Below are positions 17,143 through 24,275 of a stretch of 41,506 nucleotides of DNA, in pieces. Position 1 is the first letter of the stretch; each line of letters begins with the position of its first letter. The stretch spans positions 1 to 41,506 of the forward strand of contig JAHAIU010000004.1 of assembly GCA_018372555.1 (NCBI GenBank). Reading direction: 5' to 3'. This DNA is from Clostridium sp. GTDB taxonomy: Bacteria; Bacillota; Clostridia; Clostridiales; Clostridiaceae. Both the position numbers and the translations under genes were made by a program. Below the pieces are notes generated by a model, which worked only from the letters and a program-made list of their open reading frames with translations, was not told the DNA's origin and did not search any database.

Positions 17143-18210
17143 TTATCTTGCAGATTCTTCAGGAACTTCTATTGTAAGCTCTCCTGATATAAACTTTTCA
17201 GCTGTTTCTTTACCTACCGAAATAACTTCATCTGTTATAATATCAGTATTTCTATAATTCATTTCTTCTGGAGAAACACCAACAACTCCAAATGCTCCTT
17301 CTTTTAATCCAAGAGTTTGAGCTCCACTTTTTAATTCACCAGCTAAGAATTCATCAACTATTGTATTTACACATGCTGCTGTATTCTTTATTAATCCACC
17401 AATAATATATTTGTTATCAGCTGTTGTTTGGTCAATACTTAAACCAGTTGTATAAATAGGTGTACCCTTCTTTTCTAATTCAAGAGCTGCTTGATATATA
17501 CCTGAATTTGCACTAGCAGAAACTCCACCAAATATAAAATTTGCACCTGCTGCTTTTTGTTGTAATGCATATTCGTATGTTAAGCTAGTATCACTATATG
17601 AGTTAGTGTAGTTATACATAAACTTAGCATCTGGGTTAATAGATTTTACTCCCTCTGAAAAACCATATCTATATTTGTATGTAGCTTGTGTTTGGAATGA
17701 AGAAACATATCCATATAAACTTTCATTTGGAAAAGCCTTTGCTATCATAGCACCAAGTACATAACTACCTTCTGCTTCATTAAATCCTATACTTGTAACT
17801 TTATCGTTAGATGCTGTTGTATCTATTACAGCATATTTAGTATTTTCAAATTCATCTGCTGCTTCACTAAATGGATCTCCAGCTTGCCAGCCGATACCTA
17901 TTATTAAATCATATCCTTCGTTTGATGCTGCTCTTGTATTTTCTTCCCAAGCAGCTGTATCTGTACATTCTATTGATGTCCATTGGAATCCATACTTATC
18001 TGCTGCATCCTTTACTGCATTGTAAGCTTGAAGAATAAATTGCTCTGTTCCAATTGTGTCTGAAATTAATGCTACTCTTAATTTTGAATAGTCTCCATTA
18101 GAAGAATTATCTCCTGATGTACCATTACCTGATGAAGAACATCCTGCAAAAACAAGAGTTGACAAAATAAGTAATAAACTAATAGTAACTTGCTTCATAA
18201 ATTTTTTCAT
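17143..18210 (-). CDS. BMP-family nucleoside-binding lipoprotein
   Basis: 355 residues. The signal peptide ends in a lipobox LVFAGC (Cys23), followed by a Ser/Gly/Asn-rich linker and a BMP (PnrA/Med-like) domain from about residue 40. Typical segments are LRVALISDTIGTEQFILQAYNAV, NEGYDLIIGIGWQAGD, GFNEAEGSYVLGAM and the late KEGAFGVVGVSPEEMN. BMP proteins bind nucleosides outside the membrane for the ABC importer encoded downstream. GGGGGATG precedes the ATG. It is the first gene of a five-gene operon, and its promoter carries a palindrome suited to the divergent Crp/Fnr-type regulator. Confidence 0.92.
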   Translation of the reverse strand: MKKFMKQVTISLLLILSTLVFAGCSSSGNGTSGDNSSNGDYSKLRVALISDTIGTEQFILQAYNAVKDAADKYGFQWTSIECTDTAAWEENTRAASNEGYDLIIGIGWQAGDPFSEAADEFENTKYAVIDTTASNDKVTSIGFNEAEGSYVLGAMIAKAFPNESLYGYVSSFQTQATYKYRYGFSEGVKSINPDAKFMYNYTNSYSDTSLTYEYALQQKAAGANFIFGGVSASANSGIYQAALELEKKGTPIYTTGLSIDQTTADNKYIIGGLIKNTAACVNTIVDEFLAGELKSGAQTLGLKEGAFGVVGVSPEEMNYRNTDIITDEVISVGKETAEKFISGELTIEVPEESAR

Positions 18211-18243
18211 AACTTCATCCCCCGTATTTAACTTATGCCTTAA

Positions 18244-18285
18244 TTATAATAACTATTTAGTATTAAAAATATGACATAGGTCATC
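18244..18285 (-). promoter_or_regulatory. Transporter-operon promoter with Crp/Fnr-type palindrome
   Basis: Minus strand: a good -10 TATAAT but no convincing -35. ATGAC-N4-GTCAT at 18272-18285 is centred at about -41.5 to -42.5 from the expected start, the exact place where Crp/Fnr-family activators bind class II promoters. A weak -35 plus this site suggests activation by the neighbouring regulator. Confidence 0.6.
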
Positions 18286-18400
18286 TTTTTTAAAGAAAAC
18301 TATATATTTAACTTATTTTTAACAAAAATGTTCGTGATTTTCAATATGTATTTTTTCCCATTATACTTACTTCTAAATCATTATATTATAATTCATACAA

Positions 18401-18429
18401 TTGAATGATAAATACCATTATGATAAAAT
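18401..18429 (+). promoter_or_regulatory. Promoter of the Crp/Fnr-type regulator gene
   Basis: TTGAAT, a 17-bp spacer and TAAAAT, ending about 45 bases before the ATG. It is divergent from the transporter promoter. Confidence 0.55.
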
Positions 18430-18473
18430 ATTTAATAGTAAGCGTTTAATAATGCTATATTCTTGGAGGCCTT

Positions 18474-19154
18474 ATGGAAAAAGTGGTAAGCAAATCTCTT
18501 TTTAACAAATATTTGAATGAATCTAATGTTTTAGAATTATTCTCACACGATATGAGTAATTGTATGGACCTGTTCTCTTTTAAAAAAGGAGATGTTTTGA
18601 TAACTGAAGGTGAATGTTCGGATTATATATATTTTTTAGTAAATGGAAATATGAAAGTTTTTTCACATTCTACTTCTGGTAAAGTAATGTTTGTATCTCA
18701 TTTTAAGTCTCTAGAAGTCTTAGGTGAAACTTGTAGCCTATGGAACAAACCGCCAACCGCTTCTGTACAAGCTACTACAAATGGATACTGTTTAGGAATA
18801 TCCCTTGCAAGATATAGGGAAACTCTCTTAAATGATGTTAAATTTTTACGATATACTTGTATGAATCTTGGTGAAAGACTTAGTGAAATGAATAGTAATA
18901 CTTGCATTACTATGTTTGATTCCTTAGAAAGTCGTTTAGCTTCATTTATACTAAAAAACTCTAAAGATAATATATTTCATTATAACTTAACAGAATGTGC
19001 AGAACTTTTATGTACTAGCTATAGACACTTATTAAGAGTACTCAATACTTTTTGTAATAATGGTAAATTAAATAAAACAGGTAAGTATTATAAAATATTA
19101 GATAAGAATTATTTTATAGAAATTGCATCAAATTCTCATGATATACATTCTTAA
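18474..19154 (+). CDS. Crp/Fnr-family regulator, YeiL-like
   Basis: 226 residues. An N-terminal cyclic-nucleotide-binding-type barrel (about residues 25-125; FKKGDVLITEGECSDYIYFLVNGNMKVF) leads into a dimer helix and a C-terminal winged helix (LTECAELLCTSYRHLLRVLNTF). Cysteines are scattered and do not form the Fnr N-terminal cluster pattern, so oxygen sensing is not evident. In E. coli the similar YeiL gene sits beside a nucleoside hydrolase gene. Here the gene lies between a nucleoside importer and a nucleoside-hydrolase operon, supporting a role in nucleoside use. GGAGG precedes the ATG. Confidence 0.85.
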   Translation: MEKVVSKSLFNKYLNESNVLELFSHDMSNCMDLFSFKKGDVLITEGECSDYIYFLVNGNMKVFSHSTSGKVMFVSHFKSLEVLGETCSLWNKPPTASVQATTNGYCLGISLARYRETLLNDVKFLRYTCMNLGERLSEMNSNTCITMFDSLESRLASFILKNSKDNIFHYNLTECAELLCTSYRHLLRVLNTFCNNGKLNKTGKYYKILDKNYFIEIASNSHDIHS

Positions 19155-19226
19155 TAACTTATACTACTTAAATTTTGAAAATTTTCTCTTAAGACAGTAT
19201 AGTTTACTATTCTATATCATGTTACA

Positions 19227-19255
19227 TTGAAAAATATATTTTATTATTATATACT
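19227..19255 (+). promoter_or_regulatory. Promoter P1 ahead of the preQ1 riboswitch
   Basis: TTGAAA, 17-bp spacer, TATACT. The start point would be near 19262, about 30 bases before the aptamer. Confidence 0.6.
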
Positions 19256-19291
19256 AATAATGTAAAATTCATATATTCAGACTAATTCTGA

Positions 19292-19330
19292 CAGAGGTTC
19301 GTAACCATCCCTCTATAAAAAACTAGGACC
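19292..19330 (+). ncRNA. preQ1-I riboswitch aptamer
   Basis: P1 is AGAGG (19293-19297) paired with CCTCT. The loop TTCGTAACCATC and the A-rich tail ATAAAAAACTA follow. CCCTCTATAAAAAACTA is identical to the core of the Bacillus subtilis queC-operon preQ1-I aptamer. The queuosine precursor preQ1 would be sensed. The tail continues as AGGAC, which can pair with GTCCT in the 3' arm of the terminator about 95 bases on. Ligand capture of the tail should therefore free the terminator and switch the operon off. The downstream genes match queuosine salvage, which agrees with this identification. Confidence 0.9.
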
Positions 19331-19403
19331 ATAATTTAAGTACTTTAAATTAGATTAATTTTTTTGTATAAAATTTCAATGAAATAAAAGCTAGATTTTT
19401 ATA

Positions 19404-19433
19404 AGGGGCTATTAACTGATAATAGTCCTTTTT
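19404..19433 (+). terminator. Riboswitch-controlled terminator
   Basis: AGGGGCTATTA/TAATAGTCCTT, an 11-bp stem with two G-T pairs and a 5-nt loop, followed by T5. GTCCT in the 3' arm is complementary to AGGAC in the tail of the preQ1 aptamer, giving a simple antiterminator. Confidence 0.75.
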
Positions 19434-19487
19434 ACTTTCTAGTTATAAATAAGTTTACCCTATAAATTATTTTTATTAAGTACATTC

Positions 19488-19516
19488 TTCAACTTTCAAT
19501 TAAACATATGTATAAT
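19488..19516 (+). promoter_or_regulatory. Second promoter P2 downstream of the riboswitch terminator
   Basis: TTCAAC, 17-bp spacer, consensus TATAAT. A transcript from here would bypass the preQ1 riboswitch. TAAACTTAT occurs twice just after it (19531-19539 and 19547-19555), and the inverse ATAAGTTTAC lies just before it (19449-19458). This layout is suitable for a regulator. Confidence 0.55.
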
Positions 19517-19582
19517 ACATTAACTTGGAATAAACTTATTAGTCAGTAAACTTATCTATGTCCGCTTTTTTTATTTGTGATG

Positions 19583-19610
19583 GAATGAACTCTTATGTTC
19601 ATTCTTTTTT
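19583..19610 (+). terminator. Second leader terminator just before queK
   Basis: GAATGAAC/GTTCATTC perfect 8-bp stem with a 6-nt loop followed by T6ATTTTT. It lies only about 50 bases before the queK start, so any transcript from P1 or P2 must read through it. This implies a second layer of attenuation or a short terminated RNA. Confidence 0.8.
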
Positions 19611-19659
19611 ATTTTTCTGAATATAAATTTTCAATATAATTCAGTAAGGAGAAATATAA

Positions 19660-20634
19660 ATGAAAAGAAAAGTAATAATTGATTGTGATCCAGGTATTGA
19701 TGATTCATTGGCCCTACTTTTAGCATTAAACTCACCTGAACTTGATGTTATAGGAATAACTATTGTATCTGGAAATGTTCCTGCAAACCAAGGAGCTAAA
19801 AATGCTTCAAAAGTTCTAAAGCTTCTTAATAGAGAAGATATTAAAGTTTATATAGGAGAAAACGTCCCTTTAGTTAGAGAATTAGTCACTGCCCAAGATA
19901 CCCATGGTGAAGATGGATTAGGTGAAACTAATTATAAAGAAGCCAATATTGAAATTAATTATAATGGAATTGATTTTATATTAAATAGTGCTAAAGAAGG
20001 TAATGTTAGTATTATTGCCTTAGGACCTTTAACTAACTTAGCTAAAGCCTTAGAAAAAGATGAATCTTCCTTTAATATGATTAATGAAATAGTATCTATG
20101 GGCGGTGCATTTAAATCTCATGGTAATTGCTCTCAAGTTGCAGAATTCAACTACTGGGTTGATCCTCATAGTGTAAAAAATATCTTTGATAAAAGTAAAG
20201 TTCCATTTTCTATGGTAGGTCTAGATGTTACCCGTGAAATAGTATTAACTCCTAATCTTATAGAAGTTATAAAGCAAATTGGCGGAGAAATAGGTAAATT
20301 TATTGTGGATATAACACGATTTTATGTTGATTTCCATTGGAAACAAGAAAAAACTCTTGGATGTGTTATTAATGATCCTTTAGCTGTTGCTTATTTTATA
20401 GATAGAAGTATTTGTGAAGGGTTTACTTCCTATTTAGATATTGTTATAGATGGAGTTGCTATAGGACAAACATTAGTTGATGTAGCCGAATTTTATAGAA
20501 AAGAGCATAATGGATTAGTTTTAACTACAGTTGATTCTAAGAAATTTATGGAAATGTTTCTTTTTAGATTATTCCCTGAACATATTAATGATATAAAATT
20601 AATACTTAACAATACAAAATACGGCTTAATTTGA
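19660..20634 (+). CDS. queK: Nucleoside hydrolase, probable queuosine nucleosidase QueK
   Basis: 324 residues of the inosine-uridine nucleoside hydrolase fold. The Ca-binding N terminus DCDPGIDD (Asp8, 10, 14, 15), THGEDGLGE, GPLTNLA, EFNYWVDP and the late NDPLAVAY are present. The usual catalytic His of the HDP motif is Asn238 here (INDP), so the leaving group is probably not an ordinary purine or pyrimidine. Position first behind a preQ1-I riboswitch, with an ECF S component and a radical SAM enzyme, matches QueK, which frees queuine from queuosine in gut clostridia. AAGGAG precedes the ATG. A general nucleoside hydrolase is the alternative. Confidence 0.85.
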   Translation: MKRKVIIDCDPGIDDSLALLLALNSPELDVIGITIVSGNVPANQGAKNASKVLKLLNREDIKVYIGENVPLVRELVTAQDTHGEDGLGETNYKEANIEINYNGIDFILNSAKEGNVSIIALGPLTNLAKALEKDESSFNMINEIVSMGGAFKSHGNCSQVAEFNYWVDPHSVKNIFDKSKVPFSMVGLDVTREIVLTPNLIEVIKQIGGEIGKFIVDITRFYVDFHWKQEKTLGCVINDPLAVAYFIDRSICEGFTSYLDIVIDGVAIGQTLVDVAEFYRKEHNGLVLTTVDSKKFMEMFLFRLFPEHINDIKLILNNTKYGLI

Positions 20635-20652
20635 TAATTAAAGGAGATAATC

Positions 20653-21216
20653 ATGAAAAATAATAACATTTTTAAATTAACATTTATGTCTATTGCTATT
20701 GTAATAAACATTCTTGGAGGATTTATAGCTATTGCCCTCAAACTTCCAATATTTATAGATACAATAGGAACATTCTTAATTGCTTTTTTATTTGGACCAA
20801 TAAGTGGTGCAATAACTGGTTTAGCTACATCATTAATTAATGGCTTTACCTTTGATCCATATTCACTATACTTCTTTCCTGTTCAAATAGTAATAGGATT
20901 AACAGCTGGCCTATGCTATAAAAAAGGATTGTTTAAAGGTAAATTTATAGTTTTAGGCATTTTACTTTCAACTATAGCAGGTTCACTAATTGCTTCATTA
21001 ATTTCAGCATATGTTTTTGGCGGTATAACTTCCTCTGGATCTACCTTTGTAATTATGTACTTAAAAAATGTTGGTGTAAATATAGTAGCTAGTGTTTTCT
21101 CAACTCAAATATTATTTGATTTATTAGATAAGACCACTACTATTTTTATAGTATTAATCTTAATTAAATCTTTACCATATAATATGAAAGAAAAAATAGG
21201 TGTTGTAAATGGATAG
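20653..21216 (+). CDS. ECF transporter S component, probable queuine/queuosine-related
   Basis: 187 residues with about six membrane helices. The N-terminal half reads AIVINILGGFIAIALKLPIFIDTIGTFLIAFLFGP, then GAITGLATSLINGFTFDP, as in small substrate-binding S components of energy-coupling factor importers. It needs the shared EcfA/EcfT module, which is not in this window. It lies 18 bases after the nucleosidase gene and its end overlaps the radical SAM gene by 8 bases. Context suggests uptake of queuine or a related base (QrtT-like role); the substrate itself cannot be read from sequence. AAGGAG precedes the ATG. Confidence 0.85.
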   Translation: MKNNNIFKLTFMSIAIVINILGGFIAIALKLPIFIDTIGTFLIAFLFGPISGAITGLATSLINGFTFDPYSLYFFPVQIVIGLTAGLCYKKGLFKGKFIVLGILLSTIAGSLIASLISAYVFGGITSSGSTFVIMYLKNVGVNIVASVFSTQILFDLLDKTTTIFIVLILIKSLPYNMKEKIGVVNG

Positions 21217-21898
21217 GTATAATAAAATAACAAACAAAAATATTAGAGAAATTGTATTATTAAAAGCCTTTCCTTGTGTCTGGGGAAAATGTAGCTTTTG
21301 TGACTATATAGATGATAATAGCTTAAATGAAGAAGAAATAGTAAAATTAAATAAAGAAATATTAAAAAATATCACTGGAGAATTTAAGGTATTAGAAGTT
21401 ATAAACTCAGGTAGCTGCTTTGAAATTCCTAAGGAAACTTTAAATGATATAAAGAAAATAATACAAGAAAAAAATATAGAAAAATTATTTTTAGAAAGCC
21501 ATTGGTGCTACAAAAATAGATTAGATGAAATGAGACAATTCTTCGGTATTCCTATTGTATTTAAAATAGGTGTAGAAACTTTTGATAATAACTTTAGAAA
21601 TTTAGTATTAAACAAAAATGCAAATTTTAAAACTCCTGATGATGTAAAAGATCACTTTGAATCAGTTTGTTTACTAATTGGAGTAAAAGGTCAAACTAAA
21701 GAAATGATTAAAAGAGACATAGACATAGTCCTTAAAAACTTCAAATATGCCACATTAAATGTATTTATAAATAATACAACAGATATAAAAAGAGATGAGG
21801 AACTAGTAAAATGGTTTATTGAAGAATATAGATATCTAGATAGCTATGATAATATCGAAGTTCTATATAATAACACTGACTTTGGTGTAGGTGATTAG
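21209..21898 (+). CDS. queL: Radical SAM enzyme, probable queuine lyase QueL
   Basis: 229 residues, short for the superfamily. The cluster motif is Cys23, Cys28, Cys31 (CVWGKCSFCDY, C-x4-C-x2-C), differing from the usual C-x3-C-x2-C. A barrel follows, with LEVINSGSCFEIP, KLFLESHWCYKN and FKIGVETFDNNFRN, where the last Glu-Thr-Phe-Asp matches SAM-binding strands. The start codon lies inside the S-component gene, so translation is coupled. Together with QueK and the preQ1 riboswitch it fits queuine lyase, which cuts queuine to regenerate preQ1 for tRNA modification. That ligand-product match (preQ1) explains feedback by the riboswitch. The assignment rests on context more than on residues. Confidence 0.82.
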   Translation: MDRYNKITNKNIREIVLLKAFPCVWGKCSFCDYIDDNSLNEEEIVKLNKEILKNITGEFKVLEVINSGSCFEIPKETLNDIKKIIQEKNIEKLFLESHWCYKNRLDEMRQFFGIPIVFKIGVETFDNNFRNLVLNKNANFKTPDDVKDHFESVCLLIGVKGQTKEMIKRDIDIVLKNFKYATLNVFINNTTDIKRDEELVKWFIEEYRYLDSYDNIEVLYNNTDFGVGD

Positions 21899-21972
21899 GC
21901 AGTCTTTTTCTCTAGGTAGATAGCATTTATCATAGTTTAAAACTAGCTATTTTAGTAAATAAAACTTAAATA

Positions 21973-22016
21973 GGAACAGTAGTTAGTTTTGCTGGAAAAC
22001 AAAACTAACTACTGTT
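21973..22016 (+). terminator. Strong bidirectional-looking hairpin after the salvage operon
   Basis: A perfect 18-bp stem (GAACAGTAGTTAGTTTTG and its complement) with an 8-nt loop, followed on the plus strand by ATTTTTT. It ends the que operon and also sits at the 3' end of the opposing pseudogene. A stem this long and perfect is unusual and could also be bound by a protein or processed. Confidence 0.8.
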
Positions 22017-22236
22017 CATTTTTAAATAGAACTATCTTTTGGCATCTCCTTAATATATATTCTATAATTTCTAATCTACTATTTACTTTATCGAATGTTA
22101 CTATTACTGGAATAGCTCCAAACTCCTCATAGATTATTTCTCAAACTACATCTGTAAATTATATTATTTTCAAGTAATCTATATTTCCATTTACCTTTGC
22201 TAAGCCATAAATAACTCCCAAAAATCCTATATACTC
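22015..22236 (-). pseudogene. Decayed gene with two in-frame stops
   Basis: One minus-strand frame reads EYIGFLGVIYGLAKVNGN..., then a TAA and a TGA only six codons apart, then EIIYEEFGAIPVIVTFDKVN and RLEIIEYILRRCQKIVLFKK before its natural stop. The flow of normal codons on both sides of the stops marks a real gene that has decayed. No start codon or ribosome binding site remains. The family is not recognised. Confidence 0.6.
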
Positions 22237-22255
22237 TTCTATAGTGATATCTTAT

Positions 22256-22930
22256 CTATATCATATTAAAAAGTATAAATCCAACTGTATTAATTGCAAA
22301 GTTTGCAAACATATGAATTAGCCAGCTAACATAAATATTTTTATATTTTTCATTAAAGTAATTAAAGATAATCCCTCCAATAAATAATCCTGATAAGGTT
22401 AAAATAAATAAACTTATATCAAACCATCCTATCATCATAGCCACATGGTATAAAGCAAAAGCTAGAGAACTAAAAATATATGCAAATCTTCTAGTTGATA
22501 CTTCTTTTAACTTTAAAAATGCAAAGCCTCGAAAAAAGAATTCTTCTAATAGAGAGTTAATAAAAGAAATGTATATTGCAACAAAGATAAAGTTATTATT
22601 ATTAATACCTACATTTTCAGATAATGAGGGTACAACATTGGAAAAATTAAAAAAATTACCTATTATAAAATAAGCTCCTAAAATAACTGTAAATATTGCT
22701 ACTCCTGATAAAAGTGCAATAATTATTTCTTTCTTGCTCTTTACCTTAAATAAAGAAGATAAATTTAGTTCCTTATCATATCTTGAATATAGAATTGGCA
22801 TTATAGAAAAAAGCATAATTTTTATAAAGGATTTTATAAGATACTCTGGTCTAATAACTGCATCTATAAAACCCATGATTAAACATCCTATTAAAACAAT
22901 TAAAATAATAGTTTTCTTTTTATTCACCAT
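22256..22930 (-). CDS. CPBP-family intramembrane metalloprotease
   Basis: 224 residues with six or seven membrane helices. The family motifs are LLEEFFFRGF (Glu129, Glu130, Arg134), FALYHVAMM (His162) and SWLIHMFANF (second His, near residue 206). CPBP (Abi/Rce1-like) proteins are membrane proteases. In Firmicutes many are linked to peptide modification or bacteriocin immunity, but no such genes are nearby, so the role is open. GGTGGGGAT precedes the ATG. It stands alone. Confidence 0.88.
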   Translation of the reverse strand: MVNKKKTIILIVLIGCLIMGFIDAVIRPEYLIKSFIKIMLFSIMPILYSRYDKELNLSSLFKVKSKKEIIIALLSGVAIFTVILGAYFIIGNFFNFSNVVPSLSENVGINNNNFIFVAIYISFINSLLEEFFFRGFAFLKLKEVSTRRFAYIFSSLAFALYHVAMMIGWFDISLFILTLSGLFIGGIIFNYFNEKYKNIYVSWLIHMFANFAINTVGFILFNMI

Positions 22931-23077
22931 ATCCCCACCTTTCCATTTATTATAATACTATAATAGTTCAAAACACTTGAATAATTTTACAACTGAATAA
23001 AATAAAAAAACATTTATGATAAATCCTTGTTATAATTGAGTTTGCATACAACAATGACAGCAAGGAGCGATACATAA

Positions 23078-24014
23078 ATGTTTCAGAATACAATTATATC
23101 AGATGAATTATCAATATACAAATTTTTTAAGAAATTAATTTTTGATTTATATTTAACTAAGCCACAAATACAACATTTAGAAAATATAATGAATGCAATG
23201 ATATCAAAAGGTTTTAATGGAAAAGTTTCTGATTGAAAAGTGTTCATTTCATAATTCTCACTTAAAAGGTAAAAATGTATATGGTCATCAAATATTAGTT
23301 TCTTTACTATCGTGTGACGGCTTAGTTCTGCCTTATTCAATTGATATCTATGATAAAGAGTCTATGAGTAAAATAAAATTAACTCAAAATTTAATTTCGA
23401 CACTTCCTAAACCTGAAAATAAAGGCTATGTTTTATGTGATAGTTGGTATAGTTGTAAAGATATTTTTAATGCTTCTGAAAAAGCTGGTTACAGTTATAT
23501 TGGTGCTTTAAAAACTAACAGAGTTATTTTTCCTAAAGAGCATGAAAGACTAGGAATAAAACTTCATAAATTTGCTACATCTTTGAATATTGAAGCCTTT
23601 GACCTTGTCACCGTTAAAGAAAAACAATATTATATTTACAATTATGTAGGCAATTTAAAAGATAGAAAAAATGTTTCTATTATTTTAAGTTATCCTAAAG
23701 AGTCTTTTCAAAAAGATAAAGCATTAAAAACTTTTATTTCTTTAGATAGATCATTAACACCGTTAAAAATTTTAACTCAATATACAGATCGTTGGGCTAT
23801 TGAGCCATTCTTTAGAGATTGTAAAACTTACTTAGGACTAGATGGATATCAAGTAAGAAGTGAGAAAAGTATCAATAGATATTTAACAATAATGTTAGTA
23901 AATTATACTTATTGTAAAATATATTCAAATGATTCTTATCACTTTGATACTGGATATAAAGCTGCTAAGAAAGATTTAGAAAAATCTAAAGTAATATATA
24001 ATTTTATTCCCTAA
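23078..24014 (+). pseudogene. IS701/IS4-like DDE transposase with internal deletion
   Basis: The N-terminal 52 residues (MFQNTIISDELSIYKFFKKL to NGKVSD) end at a TGA. The C-terminal part continues in another frame from IEKCSFHNSHLKGK through YVLCDSWYSCK (second catalytic Asp), YTDRWAIEPFFRDCKTYLGL (catalytic Glu) to the end at 24014. The junction drops the middle of the protein, including the first catalytic Asp segment, so the enzyme must be inactive. GGAG precedes the ATG. The element's terminal inverted repeats could not be fixed by eye. It marks past transposition in this accessory zone. Confidence 0.8.
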
Positions 24015-24033
24015 ATTCTTATTAAAAAAAGCA

Positions 24034-24071
24034 GCTCCTCATCACTAAAATTATCACTTGTGATGAGGAGC
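24034..24071. terminator. Bidirectional terminator between transposase and small genes
   Basis: GCTCCTCATCAC/GTGATGAGGAGC, a perfect 12-bp stem with a 14-nt loop, is followed by T5 on the plus strand and T7 on the minus strand. It serves both the transposase remnant and the converging small-gene pair. Confidence 0.85.
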
Positions 24072-24079
24072 CTTTTTAG

Positions 24080-24262
24080 TTAGTCCTTATAATTTCTGAA
24101 ATCATCCTCAGATTCATAAATATCATCAGATGAGATGCTGTTTTTATGTCCACACTCAGTACACTTCCATACATAATGATGGTCGTCAAAACCAGCTTGG
24201 TCACTCAAGCAAGCATTACAACGATCACAAAACCATTCTATTTCAGGAAACCTTTCACTCAT
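24080..24262 (-). CDS. Small zinc-ribbon protein, function unknown
   Basis: 60 residues. WFCDRCNACL and VWKCTECGHKN provide two CxxC knuckles spaced as in a zinc ribbon; the rest is acidic. I took the start at MSERFPEIEWF because AAGGAG lies 8 bases before it, rather than an in-frame ATG further upstream. It follows the 102-residue protein gene by 13 bases, so the two form an operon. No family could be named. A small DNA/RNA- or protein-binding adaptor is likely. Confidence 0.75.
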   Translation of the reverse strand: MSERFPEIEWFCDRCNACLSDQAGFDDHHYVWKCTECGHKNSISSDDIYESEDDFRNYKD

Positions 24263-24275
24263 TCTCAAATTCTCC

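Larger units (their letters stand above)
19155..19659 (+). other. Long double leader of the queuosine-salvage operon
   Basis: About 500 bases with no gene but dense regulation, in order: promoter, preQ1-I riboswitch, terminator, second promoter, repeated TAAACTTAT elements, second terminator, ribosome binding site. The individual elements are listed separately. Confidence 0.75.

Noticed and set aside
23083..23340. Minus-strand 85-residue reading frame over the transposase start
   Set aside because: It runs antisense to the N-terminal transposase fragment and has no ribosome binding site or plausible protein character.
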